Assembly: GCF_001043975.1 (NCBI RefSeq)
Contig: NZ_LABY01000263.1
Location: 1-40,051 of the forward strand
From: Methylobacterium variabile
Lineage (GTDB): Bacteria; Pseudomonadota; Alphaproteobacteria; Rhizobiales; Beijerinckiaceae
DNA length: 40,051 bases
Direction of reading: 5' to 3'
Below the pieces are notes generated by a model that did no database searches, was not told where the DNA came from, and was given only the letters and a program-made list of their open reading frames with translations. Every line of letters begins with the position of its first letter. Position 1 is the stretch's first letter. Positions 16,201 to 23,670 of the stretch are shown here, piece by piece. Position numbers and translations under genes: made by a program.

Positions 16201-17166
16201 TCACCCGGCGAGCGGCGCGTCGACGATCGCCAGCGGCCCGGTCCCGCGCACGAGCGAGACCTGCGTGATGCCGAGCAGGCCGCGCAGCTCGCCCGCCGGC
16301 ACCGTCAGCGGGCCCGGAGAGGCAGCGGCTCCCGGCGCAGGCTGCGGGAAGGCGGTCGAGCGGGCGGTGTGGAAGGCGACGCTGCCCTCGACCTTCTGGA
16401 TGATCTGGTGGACGTGCCCGTTGAGCACCGTCACCGAGCCGAAGCGGCGGAGCAGGGCGAGCGCCCGGCCGCCGTCCTGCGTGCCCCAGCCCCATTCGGG
16501 ATAGACCGTCCAGAGCGGGATGTGGGCGAACACCACGATCGGCGTGCTCGCGGACAGGCCCGCCACGTCGCGCTCCAGCCAGTCCAGCTGCTCGGCGCCG
16601 AGCGTGCCGAGGCCGCCCGCCTTCAGGTCGACGACGTTGACGAGACCGACGAAGTGGACGCCGTTCCGGTCGAAGCTGTACCAGCCTGCCCCGCGCGAAC
16701 CCTTGCCGTAGCGGCTGAGATAGGCGCGGCCCTGCCCGTCGTCGAGGAAATCGTGCTCGCCCGGCACGAAGAACAGCGGGACCCCGGTCTCGCGCAGGAC
16801 CTGGTCGGCATCGTCGAATTCCCGCTCCTTCGACAGGTGGCTGACGTCGCCGGTATGGATGATGAAGGCCGGCTTCTCCGGCAAGGCCTGGATCTTGCGG
16901 ACCGCCTCGCGGAGCGTGCCGATGGCGTCGGGGTTTGCCGGCTTGCTGAAGCCGATATGGCTGTCGCTGATCTGCAGGAAGGTGGAGGGCGCCGCCCCCG
17001 CCTCGGCCGCCAGCGCCCGCTCCAGGCCCAGGGCGCGCGGGAGCCCGCCGCCGAGGGACCAGAGCAGCCCGGTGCCGGCCCAGACCATGCATTCGAGCGC
17101 GAAGCGGCGGCTCGGCCCGGCGGCTGTCTCGTTCTCGATCTCGTTCGAAGGCTTGGCGTCCGGCAT
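16201..17166 (-). CDS. Tat-exported calcineurin-like metallophosphoesterase
   Basis: A 321-residue phosphoesterase. The N-terminus has a twin-arginine motif (SRRFALE at about 19-25) followed by a hydrophobic stretch and AAEA, suggesting Tat export to the periplasm. Metal-binding motifs are D68-S-H70, G106-D, G136-E-H-D139, A-H-I-P at about 214-217 and G250-H-V-H253. The usual G-N-H-D/E has Glu in place of Asn, which is the residue that normally bridges to the phosphate; some divergent members carry this change, so activity or substrate may be altered. It is the first gene of an operon with cupredoxin, ECF sigma and anti-sigma. Its substrate is unknown. GAGCCGG upstream gives a weak ribosome site. 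Confidence 0.85.
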   Translation of the reverse strand: MPDAKPSNEIENETAAGPSRRFALECMVWAGTGLLWSLGGGLPRALGLERALAAEAGAAPSTFLQISDSHIGFSKPANPDAIGTLREAVRKIQALPEKPAFIIHTGDVSHLSKEREFDDADQVLRETGVPLFFVPGEHDFLDDGQGRAYLSRYGKGSRGAGWYSFDRNGVHFVGLVNVVDLKAGGLGTLGAEQLDWLERDVAGLSASTPIVVFAHIPLWTVYPEWGWGTQDGGRALALLRRFGSVTVLNGHVHQIIQKVEGSVAFHTARSTAFPQPAPGAAASPGPLTVPAGELRGLLGITQVSLVRGTGPLAIVDAPLAG

Positions 17167-17216
17167 GATCCGGCTCCGTGGCGATCCGGGACGTCGGCGT
17201 CCCTGAGCACCGGACC

Positions 17217-17239
17217 GACGCGACGCGGGCTTTATTCCC
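17217..17239 (-). promoter_or_regulatory. Possible ECF-type promoter for the phosphoesterase-cupredoxin-sigma operon
   Basis: On the minus strand GGGAATAAA (17239-17231) lies about 65 bases before the operon start and is followed by CGTC at 17220-17217 and GGTC just beyond. GGGAAT/GGAAY-like -35 and GTC-type -10 elements are common for ECF sigma factors, and autoregulation is expected, but the spacing is not clean, so this is only a candidate. Confidence 0.28.
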
Positions 17240-17358
17240 GGCCGCGGACGAAAATCGCGCCGGTGCCGGCCGAGCCGGAAATCTGCCGCAACGCGAGCAA
17301 CCATCCCGCGCCGTGACGTTTCTAGGGTCTGCTGCCCCACGCACCCGCAGGACGCACC

Positions 17359-18009
17359 ATGGCCCACCTCCTCGTCATCGGCGCCAGCCAGGGCATCGGC
17401 CTGGAGACGGTCAAGGCCGCGCTCGCCGCCGGGCACCGGGTGCGGGCCTTCGCCCGCTCGGCGGGCAGGATTGCGCTGTCCGACCCCAACCTCGAGCGCT
17501 TCCCCGGCGACGCTCTCTCGGCGCCCGATGTCGCCGGCGCGCTCGAAGGGATCGACGCCGTGGTGCAGGCCCTCGGCGTGCCGTTTCGCGACCTGTTCGG
17601 GCCGGTGCGGCTGTTCTCGGACGCGACCAACGTGCTCGTCCCGGCGATGGAGACGGCGGGCGTGAGACGGCTGGTGGCGGTGACCGGCTTCGGCACCGGC
17701 GACAGCCGCGCGGCGATCGGCCCGCTGCAGCGACTGCCGTTCCGCCTGGTCTTTGGCCGCGCCTACGACGACAAGGACGCGCAGGAGATGCGCATCCGCC
17801 GGTCCTCCCTCGACTGGACCTTCGTGCGCCCCGGCGTCCTCACCGGCGGGCCGGCGACCGGCCGCTACCGGGTGCTCGACCGGCCGTCGTCATGGACGAA
17901 CGGGCTGATCGCCCGGGCGGACGTGGCGCAGTTCATCGTCCGGGAGATCGTGGAGAACGGCCACGTCGGCCGCGCTGTCGTCCTCGTCAGCCACCCGCTC
18001 CCGCTCTGA
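17359..18009 (+). CDS. NAD(P)-binding atypical SDR protein
   Basis: A 216-residue Rossmann-fold protein of the NAD(P)H-binding (NmrA/SDR_a5-like) group. It starts with the dinucleotide motif LLVIGASQGIG (4-14), followed by GDALSAPDVAGALEGIDAVVQALG and RRLVAVTGFGTGDS. The classical YxxxK catalytic pair is not present in the standard place; the family reads RRSSLDWTFVRPGVLTGG instead, typical of atypical SDR proteins with sensor or reductase roles. It starts 192 bases from the divergent phosphoesterase gene. The following SOUL gene begins five bases after its stop, so the two are almost certainly co-transcribed. The substrate is unknown. Confidence 0.82.
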   Translation: MAHLLVIGASQGIGLETVKAALAAGHRVRAFARSAGRIALSDPNLERFPGDALSAPDVAGALEGIDAVVQALGVPFRDLFGPVRLFSDATNVLVPAMETAGVRRLVAVTGFGTGDSRAAIGPLQRLPFRLVFGRAYDDKDAQEMRIRRSSLDWTFVRPGVLTGGPATGRYRVLDRPSSWTNGLIARADVAQFIVREIVENGHVGRAVVLVSHPLPL

Positions 18010-18014
18010 GCCCG

Positions 18015-18617
18015 ATGGACAAGCTCCTCTACTACGCCGTCACCCTGATCGAATCGGTCCTCGGGGTCTTCGGGGTGCGGTCGTTCTACGACCAGCCCCG
18101 CTACGCGGTCGTCGAGTGGCTCGACCGCGGCGTCGAGATCCGGGCCTACGAGCGGCGCGTGGCGGTCGAGACCGACGCGCGGGGCCAGGGCGACGGCGAG
18201 GCGTTCGGGCGGCTCTTCCGCTACATCACCGGGGCGAACCGGGCCGGCGACCGCATCGCCATGACGGCGCCGGTGGAGGCGGGCGGGCAGCGCATCGCGA
18301 TGACCGTGCCGGTGGAGCAGGGCACCGGGGGCACGATGCGGTTCTTCCTGCCCCACGCCGTCGCGGCGGCCGGGGCGCCGGAGCCGACCGAGCCCGGCGT
18401 GCGCCTCGTCGAGGTGCCGCCGGAGCGCATCGCGGCCCTGCGCTTCTCCGGCCGGATCACGCCCGAAGCCCGGGCCGGCCAGGAGCGGGTCCTCGTCGAG
18501 GTGCTGCGGGAAGCCGGGCGCGCGCCGGCCGCGCCTCCGTTCTTCATGGGCTACGACCCGCCCTTCGCGCTCCCCTTCCTGCGGCGCAACGAGGTGGCGG
18601 TCAGGCTGGGAGCGTGA
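18015..18617 (+). CDS. SOUL-family heme-binding protein
   Basis: A 200-residue protein with the SOUL/HBP fold: a hydrophobic N-terminal segment (about 4-20, possibly a signal anchor), then YAVVEWLDRGVEIRAYERRVAVET, FGRLFRYITGANRAGDRIAMTAPVE and IAMTVPVEQGTGGTMRFFLP, the repeated family signature, and a C-terminal GYDPPFALPFLRRNEVAV. SOUL proteins bind heme or tetrapyrroles in animals and plants; the bacterial members are not functionally defined. It is tightly linked to the upstream NAD(P)-binding gene, suggesting a shared physiological setting. The ribosome site is weak, which with the five-base gap suggests translational coupling. Confidence 0.88.
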   Translation: MDKLLYYAVTLIESVLGVFGVRSFYDQPRYAVVEWLDRGVEIRAYERRVAVETDARGQGDGEAFGRLFRYITGANRAGDRIAMTAPVEAGGQRIAMTVPVEQGTGGTMRFFLPHAVAAAGAPEPTEPGVRLVEVPPERIAALRFSGRITPEARAGQERVLVEVLREAGRAPAAPPFFMGYDPPFALPFLRRNEVAVRLGA

Positions 18618-18629
18618 CCCCGGGCGACC

Positions 18630-19667
18630 TCACCGCCCGTCGGCCCGGGCCACCGCCCGCTTGATCACCTGCTGCACCTCGACGTTCGACAAGAAGAGAT
18701 CGTGGTTGATGAGGCCGCTGCCGTAATCCGAGGCGTCGGCGACCCGCACGCCCAGAGCTTCGAGGCGGCTGCGGTCCGCCGCCCCCGCCCGCAGCACGCC
18801 GCCCGCGATGGTGCTCGACAGTTCGAGCGCCCGGTCGTTGGTGGAGGAGATCACGGTGATCTTCTGGGCGGCGGTGCCCAGGCGCTCGATGCCGTTGGTG
18901 AACAGGTCGATGTCGATGTCGGGCGCGGCCAGCACCACGGCGCCGATCTTGTCGAGGGCCGCCTCGCCGGCATCGGCGCGCAGCATGCGCAGGGTCTCCA
19001 GGGTGAGCAGCGTGCCCATCGAGTGGGCGACGATGTGGATGCGCCCGCCGGAGGTCTGCGACGCCGCGAGCGCCCGCAGCAGGTCCTCGAAGGCGTCGCG
19101 GGACCACAGCGCGCTCTCGCGGTCGTAGCCGTAGTCGAAGGTCTTTCCCGCCGAGGGCCAGGTGAACAGGCCCGAGACGCCGCGGAAGCGGATGCCGTCG
19201 GAGAGCTGCGCGGCGCTGATCGCGGCGGTCTCGAACGACTCGCGGTAGCCGTGGACGTAGAGCAGCACGTCGCGCCCGAGCGCCGCCTCGGCGAAGGCGG
19301 TGGCGGCCTCGGGGCCCGTCACCACCCGGGGCACCGCGGCGATGCGCCAGTCGCCGGTCACCACCGACGAGACCTTGCCGATCAGCGAGCGATCGGGCGC
19401 GGCGAGGCGCACGGGCGCAAAGGCGAGGCCGCGGCCGCGCTGGTCGGTGAAGTAGGGCGGGCGGCCGGCGGGCTCGGCCGGGCGCCGGGTCGTCGCGACG
19501 AGCAGCAGCGGGCTGACGTCGAGGGCCGATTGCTTCTCAGGGCCCGCCGCCTCGCCGAGCAGCCCGTCGCCGAGGCAACCGCCGAGGGCGAGGCTCGCGA
19601 GGGCGGAGAGGCCGAGGCGGGCGAAGCCCCGGCGCGTCGGCGCGGCGGTCAATGTCATGTCGTCCAC
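18630..19667 (-). CDS. Alpha/beta hydrolase lipoprotein (DUF900-like)
   Basis: A 345-residue protein. An N-terminal RR-containing hydrophobic segment ends in ALGGC with Cys31, a lipobox, so it is probably a membrane lipoprotein. The hydrolase domain shows DVLLYVHGYRESFETAA (oxyanion region, 133-150), the nucleophile elbow AHSMG with Ser216 (214-218), the acid loop VLAAPDIDID and a late His (GLINHDLFL), the pattern of DUF900 serine hydrolases. Substrate unknown; esterase or lipase-like activity on envelope components is plausible. It converges on the SOUL gene with 12 bases between their ends and diverges from meaB. Second Met at residue 4 is an alternative start. Confidence 0.85.
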   Translation of the reverse strand: MDDMTLTAAPTRRGFARLGLSALASLALGGCLGDGLLGEAAGPEKQSALDVSPLLLVATTRRPAEPAGRPPYFTDQRGRGLAFAPVRLAAPDRSLIGKVSSVVTGDWRIAAVPRVVTGPEAATAFAEAALGRDVLLYVHGYRESFETAAISAAQLSDGIRFRGVSGLFTWPSAGKTFDYGYDRESALWSRDAFEDLLRALAASQTSGGRIHIVAHSMGTLLTLETLRMLRADAGEAALDKIGAVVLAAPDIDIDLFTNGIERLGTAAQKITVISSTNDRALELSSTIAGGVLRAGAADRSRLEALGVRVADASDYGSGLINHDLFLSNVEVQQVIKRAVARADGR

Positions 19668-19848
19668 TCGGTCTCCGGCTTGGCCGGTCAGTCGCGACGG
19701 CTTTCAGGCCGACGATGCGGCATGATCGTGGCCGCGCCGCGTCGCACCGAGGCGAAGCCGCCTCTGTTGCCCGAAGGTCACGCCTGCCGGCCATCGGTCC
19801 ACAGGCCGGGCTCTCGACGGCCGGGCGGCGAGCCGGCAGAAAGGCCCC

Positions 19849-20826
19849 ATGACCGCTCCGGCCCCCGACCTCGCCCAGCTCCTCGCCGGCAACCGCGCCG
19901 CCCTCGCCCGCGCCATCACGCTGGTCGAGTCGAAGCGGCCCGACCACCGGGCCGCCGCCCGCGACTTGCTGGACGCGGCCCTGCCGCATGCCGGCCGGGC
20001 GGTGCGGGTCGGCATCACCGGCGTGCCGGGAGTGGGCAAGTCGACCACCATCGACGCCCTCGGGGCGAACCTGACGGCCCGGGGCCACAAGGTCGCGGTG
20101 CTGGCGGTCGATCCGAGCTCGTCGCGCACCGGCGGCTCGATCCTCGGCGACAAGACCCGCATGGCGCGGCTCGCCGTCGATCCCAACGCCTTCATCCGGC
20201 CCTCGCCCTCCTCCGGCACCCTCGGAGGCGTGGCGGCCAAGACCCGCGAGACGATGCTGCTGTGCGAGGCGGCGGGCTTCGACGTGGTGCTGGTCGAGAC
20301 CGTCGGGGTCGGCCAGTCCGAGACCGCGGTCGCCGACCTCACCGACTTCTTCCTGGTGCTGATGCTGCCCGGCGCCGGCGACGAGCTGCAGGGCATCAAG
20401 AAGGGCATCCTCGAACTCGCCGACATGATCGCCGTCAACAAGGCCGACGGCGAGGAGGGCATGCGCCGCGCCACGGCCGCGGCGGCGGAGTACCGGGCGG
20501 CGCTCCACATCCTGACGCCGGCGAGCGCCACCTGGACGCCGCCGGTGACGACGATTTCCGGGCTCGCCAACCAGGGCCTCGACGCACTCTGGGACGCGGT
20601 GCTCGACCACCGCCGCAAGCTCACCGCCTCGGGCGAGATCGCCGCCAAGCGCCGGGCCCAGGACGTGAAGTGGATGTGGGCCCTCGTCCACGAGCGGCTG
20701 CACCAGCGCCTCACCGGCAGCGCCGAGGTGCGGAAGACGACGGCGGAGGCCGAGCGGATGGTGGCGTCGGGCGAGCGCTCGCCCGCCGCGGGAGCAGACC
20801 TGATCGCCGAGCTGATCGGGCTCTAA
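19849..20826 (+). CDS. meaB: MeaB, methylmalonyl-CoA mutase-associated GTPase
   Basis: A 325-residue G3E-family GTPase. Walker A is GVPGVGKS (58-65); VDPSSSRTGGSILGDKTRM (88-105) and ETVGVGQSE (150-158) are the switch and Walker B regions, NKAD (197-200) the guanine-specificity motif, and the C-terminus carries the dimerisation helix (LVHERLHQRLTGSAEV). MeaB, studied mainly in Methylobacterium extorquens, protects and reactivates the B12-dependent methylmalonyl-CoA mutase and gates cofactor delivery from adenosyltransferase; the mutase closes the ethylmalonyl-CoA and propionyl-CoA routes to succinyl-CoA. AAAGG precedes ATG 19849. No mutase gene lies in this window. Identification is firm because MeaB-specific motifs and length are all present. 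Confidence 0.95.
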   Translation: MTAPAPDLAQLLAGNRAALARAITLVESKRPDHRAAARDLLDAALPHAGRAVRVGITGVPGVGKSTTIDALGANLTARGHKVAVLAVDPSSSRTGGSILGDKTRMARLAVDPNAFIRPSPSSGTLGGVAAKTRETMLLCEAAGFDVVLVETVGVGQSETAVADLTDFFLVLMLPGAGDELQGIKKGILELADMIAVNKADGEEGMRRATAAAAEYRAALHILTPASATWTPPVTTISGLANQGLDALWDAVLDHRRKLTASGEIAAKRRAQDVKWMWALVHERLHQRLTGSAEVRKTTAEAERMVASGERSPAAGADLIAELIGL

Positions 20827-21221
20827 GCAGACCTGCGTTGGCAGACCACACGATACCCGACAGTGGCCCTTTCAGGCTCCCCAATCCCTTTCCGGGCCCG
20901 GAACGGGCCTGCACGACTGCAGTGTCAGCGGAAGGAGGATCCGGGATCCAGCAGAGGAAGTGCCGCGAGGCGGCTCCTTGGCGGCACCGTTACAGGGACA
21001 CAGACGCTTCGCGCCTTTTTGCGCTGGATCCCGGATCTCCTTCCACTTCGTTCCAGTCGTCCGGGAAAGGGGGGAGAGGCGGAAAACGGGCTGTCTGAGT
21101 GGTGAAGCTTAGCCTTATCTCACTGTCGTGTACCGTGGCAGGCAAACGCTTCGTCCGCTTAGCGTCTTGTTGTGTCGGAGGTTTTTGCCGCAAGACCGGC
21201 GGCCGCTCTCGCGAAACCTGC
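20827..21221. other. 395-base gene-free region dominated by a large palindromic repeat
   Basis: No gene is supported between meaB and the convergent DsbA-like gene. Most of it is the palindromic element described separately; the remainder (21077-21221) is lower in GC than average and shows nothing I can name. The short ORFs overlapping it in several frames follow the palindrome and have no ribosome sites. Confidence 0.6.
20877..21076. repeat. Composite inverted-repeat element (about 200 bp)
   Basis: Main arms lie at 20912-20952 and 21023-21060 and end in GATCCGGGATCCAGC / GCTGGATCCCGGATC, with about 75% complementarity over some 40 bases including an almost perfect 22-base inner part. Outer arms at 20877-20896 and 21061-21076 pair too (CTCCCC...CCTTTCC against GGAAAGGGGGGAG), and an inner GTGCCGC (20960-20966) / GCGGCAC (20981-20987) pair sits near the middle. 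The nested design and intergenic position suit a dispersed palindromic element or MITE-like sequence rather than a simple terminator. No transposase is present. Confidence 0.65.
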
Positions 21222-21872
21222 TTAGCCGCCCGCCGCGCCCCGCAGCGCGCGCAGGAGGCCGCCGCGATCGCCGAACAGGTGCGTGCCGTCGAGACCCCGA
21301 CCTGTCTCGCCGCCGACCACGAGGGCCGGCACGCCGTGCAGGCCGTGCCGCGCCATCGCCGCGCGTCCCTCTGCCATGCGGCGGGCGGCCGCGTCGTGCA
21401 GCGCGGCGTCGGCCTCGCGCAGGCGGAGGGCGGCGGGCGCGAGGTCGTGCCCGTCCAGGACCTCCGCCAGGGTGGCGAAATCGGCGATGTCGCGGCCCGC
21501 GACGTAGCGCGCCGCCTGGATCGCCGCGGCGGCCTCCTGCTCCCTGTCGGGTGCGGTGAGGTGGACCGCGGTGAGCGCCAGGGTCGCCGGCCCCGAATCG
21601 ACCCTGCCGCCGCGCGCGCCCAGCACACGCGTCCGGTAGGCTTCGCCGAAGGGCTGGCCCGTGAGCGCAGCGATGCGCTGGTCGGCCGACCAGGCGTGCG
21701 CGGCGAAACCCGCATCCATCGGGAAGGCGCCCCGGCCGGCGAACAGCCCGACGGGCAACAGGGCGAGGGCCACGTCATCGCGGCTGTGCAGCCAGGCCAG
21801 CGCCGGATGGGCGCCGTAGCACCAGCCGCAGAGCGGATCGTACAGGCAGGTCACGGTGATCCGATCGGTCAT
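21222..21872 (-). CDS. DsbA-family (FrnE-like) thioredoxin-fold protein
   Basis: A 216-residue protein of the DsbA/HCCA family. The active site is C15-G-W-C18 within TCLYDPLCGWCYGAHPAL, the pattern of cytoplasmic FrnE-like oxidoreductases, and the cis-Pro region GLHGVPALVVGG lies near residue 180. No signal peptide is seen, so it probably works in the cytoplasm, in contrast to classical DsbA. The intervening helical domain holds many Ala and Arg residues. It follows the NAD(P)-binding gene by 23 bases on the same strand and is likely co-transcribed with it under HxlR control. Possible roles are thiol redox chemistry or isomerase activity on glutathione adducts. Confidence 0.85.
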   Translation of the reverse strand: MTDRITVTCLYDPLCGWCYGAHPALAWLHSRDDVALALLPVGLFAGRGAFPMDAGFAAHAWSADQRIAALTGQPFGEAYRTRVLGARGGRVDSGPATLALTAVHLTAPDREQEAAAAIQAARYVAGRDIADFATLAEVLDGHDLAPAALRLREADAALHDAAARRMAEGRAAMARHGLHGVPALVVGGETGRGLDGTHLFGDRGGLLRALRGAAGG

Positions 21873-21895
21873 GGTCCCTCGCCTCGCTCGTCCCG

Positions 21896-22507
21896 TCAGT
21901 AGCCCACGGTGAAGCGCTGGCGGATGTGGGCCGGGCGCTCGATCTCGTCGACGAGGGCCACCGCATAGTCCTCGTAGGAGATCCGGCTGCCGTCCTCGCC
22001 GACGAGCAGGCTGTCGCGTCCGAGGCGGAAGCGGCCGGTGCGCTCGCCCGGTCCGATCAGCGCCGAGGGCGACAGGAAGGTCCAGTCGAGGTCGGTCACG
22101 GCGCGCAACGCGTCGAGGAAGACCGCGCCGCGCAGTGCCTCCTCCTTGTAGGCGGCGGGGAAGTCCGGCTGGTCGACCAGCCGCTGCCCCGGCGCGACCT
22201 CGAGCGAGCCGGCGCCGCCGACCACGAGGTAGCGCGTCACTCCGGAGGCACGCACCGCGTCGATCAGCGCCGCGGGGTCGCTGTCGCCGAAGCGCACGGC
22301 GCTGACCACCGCGTCGTGCCCGGCGAGCAAGCGGCTCAGGCCCGCGGGATCGCGCACGTCGCCGGCAACCGCCTCGACGCCGTCGGGGAGGGCGCTCCCC
22401 GCGGGATTGCGGGCGATCGCCGTGACGCGATGCCCCCGCGCCGCGAGTTCCTTGACGAGACGCGTGCCGACGTTCCCGGTCGCGCCGATGACGGCAACCC
22501 TGGCCAT
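21896..22507 (-). CDS. NAD(P)-dependent epimerase/reductase-like protein (NmrA/YwnB type)
   Basis: A 203-residue Rossmann protein. It opens with ARVAVIGATGNVGTRLVKELAARGH, a GxxGxxG dinucleotide motif at about 8-13, followed by VTAIARNP, AVAGDVRDPAGL, VSAVRFGDSD and LDWTFLSPSALIGPG, characteristic of the NAD(P)H-binding YwnB/QOR2-related group with no classical catalytic Tyr-Lys pair. ATG 22507 is preferred; an in-frame upstream Met lies within the promoter palindrome. It diverges from the HxlR regulator gene, the usual arrangement for quinone- or electrophile-responsive HxlR/oxidoreductase pairs, so regulation by that protein is likely. The DsbA-like gene follows in the same direction. Confidence 0.85.
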   Translation of the reverse strand: MARVAVIGATGNVGTRLVKELAARGHRVTAIARNPAGSALPDGVEAVAGDVRDPAGLSRLLAGHDAVVSAVRFGDSDPAALIDAVRASGVTRYLVVGGAGSLEVAPGQRLVDQPDFPAAYKEEALRGAVFLDALRAVTDLDWTFLSPSALIGPGERTGRFRLGRDSLLVGEDGSRISYEDYAVALVDEIERPAHIRQRFTVGY

Positions 22508-22535
22508 GATGATACCTTTGTGTGGTTTCGCGATC

Positions 22536-22554
22536 TGGTCTACTTTCCAGACCA
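22536..22554. promoter_or_regulatory. Putative HxlR operator
   Basis: Perfect 6-bp arms TGGTCT / AGACCA separated by seven bases (ACTTTCC), between the divergent NAD(P)-binding and HxlR genes, 29 bases before the former. HxlR dimers bind such spaced palindromes and commonly act on their divergent neighbour, so this is the best operator candidate here. Confidence 0.5.
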
Positions 22555-22640
22555 TTGAGAGCTAGCCCTCCGCGATCGGCTGCGCAAGACGTCATCGCCT
22601 CGGGACTAGGTCAGCGCGCAATGACCAAAGGAATGACCAA

Positions 22641-23006
22641 GTGCTCCACCGATGCAGGCCGGACGACACCTCTGACACTTCCTGCCCGATCCGCGACGTC
22701 CTCGACCGGATCGGCGATCAGTGGAGCCTGCTGGTGCTCGCCGCACTGGAGCCGGAGGTGAAGCGCTTCAGCCAGCTCGAGCGGGAAATCGGCGACATCT
22801 CGAAGCAGATGCTGTCGAAGACCCTGCGCCGACTCGAGCAGGACGGCTTCGTGGCGCGGGAGGTCCACGCCGAGGTGCCGCCCCGGGTCGAGTACCGGCT
22901 GACGGCGCTGGGCTGCTCGTTCCTCGCGCCGCTGCGGGAGCTGATCCGCTGGGCGGAGGCGAACCACGCGGCGATCCTGGCGGCGCGGCGGCAGGGAGCG
23001 GCGTGA
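22641..23006 (+). CDS. HxlR-family winged-helix transcriptional regulator
   Basis: A 121-residue regulator with the HxlR signature: CPIRDVLDRIGDQWSLLVLAAL at 15-36, then RFSQLEREIGDISKQMLSKTLRRLEQDGFVAREVHAEVPPRVEYRLTALG, the recognition helix and wing. Two Cys (5 and 15) lie at the N-terminus, where redox-sensing members such as YodB/HypR place theirs; redox control here is inference. The start is GTG 22641 with AAAGGA upstream; the ATG at 22621 is in another frame and leads to an unrelated short peptide. It is divergent from the oxidoreductase gene it probably controls and convergent with the ProX gene. Confidence 0.87.
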   Translation: MLHRCRPDDTSDTSCPIRDVLDRIGDQWSLLVLAALEPEVKRFSQLEREIGDISKQMLSKTLRRLEQDGFVAREVHAEVPPRVEYRLTALGCSFLAPLRELIRWAEANHAAILAARRQGAA

Positions 23007-23121
23007 GGGACGAGCTCGTCGGACGATCCCCGATGCACCCGGGCCCTCACTCGGGCTTGGTGTCGAGAGTTCGAGATGCATCGGCATCCTGGCCGATTGG
23101 GATCAGGTCCGCCGGTGTGAC

Positions 23122-23646
23122 CTACCCCGCCTCGTCCTCCCCCGCCGGCTCCGGCAGCGCCATCACCCGCGGCGGGTGCCCGGTCGCCTCGAGGAAGCGT
23201 ACTAGGTCGCCGGGCGCGACCGCCGTGGTGGCGCCGTTGTGGAGCGGGTGGAAGTTGACGGGGTCGTGGGCCATCAGCCCGGCATCGAGGATCACCGCGA
23301 CCGTACGGTCGCGATCGTTGACGAGCCCGAACGGCGTCACCGAGCCGGGACGCACGCCGAGGCGCTCCCAGAGCAGCTCTGGCGAGCCGAAGGAGAGGCG
23401 GCCGGTGGCGCCGAGCGGCCCGTGCAGGCGCTTCAGGTCGATCCGCGCCTCGGCTTCCGCGACCACGAGGAAGAGCCGGCCGCGCTTGTCCTTGAGGAAG
23501 AGGTTCTTCGAGTGCCCGCCCGGCATCGCCGACTTGAGGTCGCGGGATTCCGCCACCGTGTGCACGGGGACGTGCTCCACGGTGGCGTGGGCGATGCCGA
23601 GGCGGTCGAGGAACGAGAACAGCTCCTCCGGGGTCGCAGCACTCAT
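23122..23646 (-). CDS. ProX-type (YbaK-fold) aminoacyl-tRNA deacylase
   Basis: A 174-residue protein of the YbaK/ProXp/PrdX editing family. Diagnostic segments are TVEHVPVHTVAES near the N-terminus, GGHSKNLFLKDKRGRLFLVVAE with the conserved Lys, FGSPELLWERLGVRPGSVTPFGLVND and NFHPLHNGATTAV. Such free-standing proteins hydrolyse Ala or Cys wrongly attached to tRNA-Pro in the cytoplasm. The PVHTVAES and NFHPLxNxxT features point to the PrdX/ProXp-ala side rather than YbaK itself, but the exact tRNA substrate cannot be decided by eye. It lies 24 bases before the dehydratase gene end and is transcribed the same way, perhaps in the same unit. Confidence 0.87.
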   Translation of the reverse strand: MSAATPEELFSFLDRLGIAHATVEHVPVHTVAESRDLKSAMPGGHSKNLFLKDKRGRLFLVVAEAEARIDLKRLHGPLGATGRLSFGSPELLWERLGVRPGSVTPFGLVNDRDRTVAVILDAGLMAHDPVNFHPLHNGATTAVAPGDLVRFLEATGHPPRVMALPEPAGEDEAG

Positions 23647-23670
23647 GCGAGTTGGCTCATCCGGCCCGGC

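Noticed and set aside
22621..22761. ATG 22621 as start of the HxlR gene
   Set aside because: That frame gives an unrelated peptide; the HxlR motifs read from GTG 22641.
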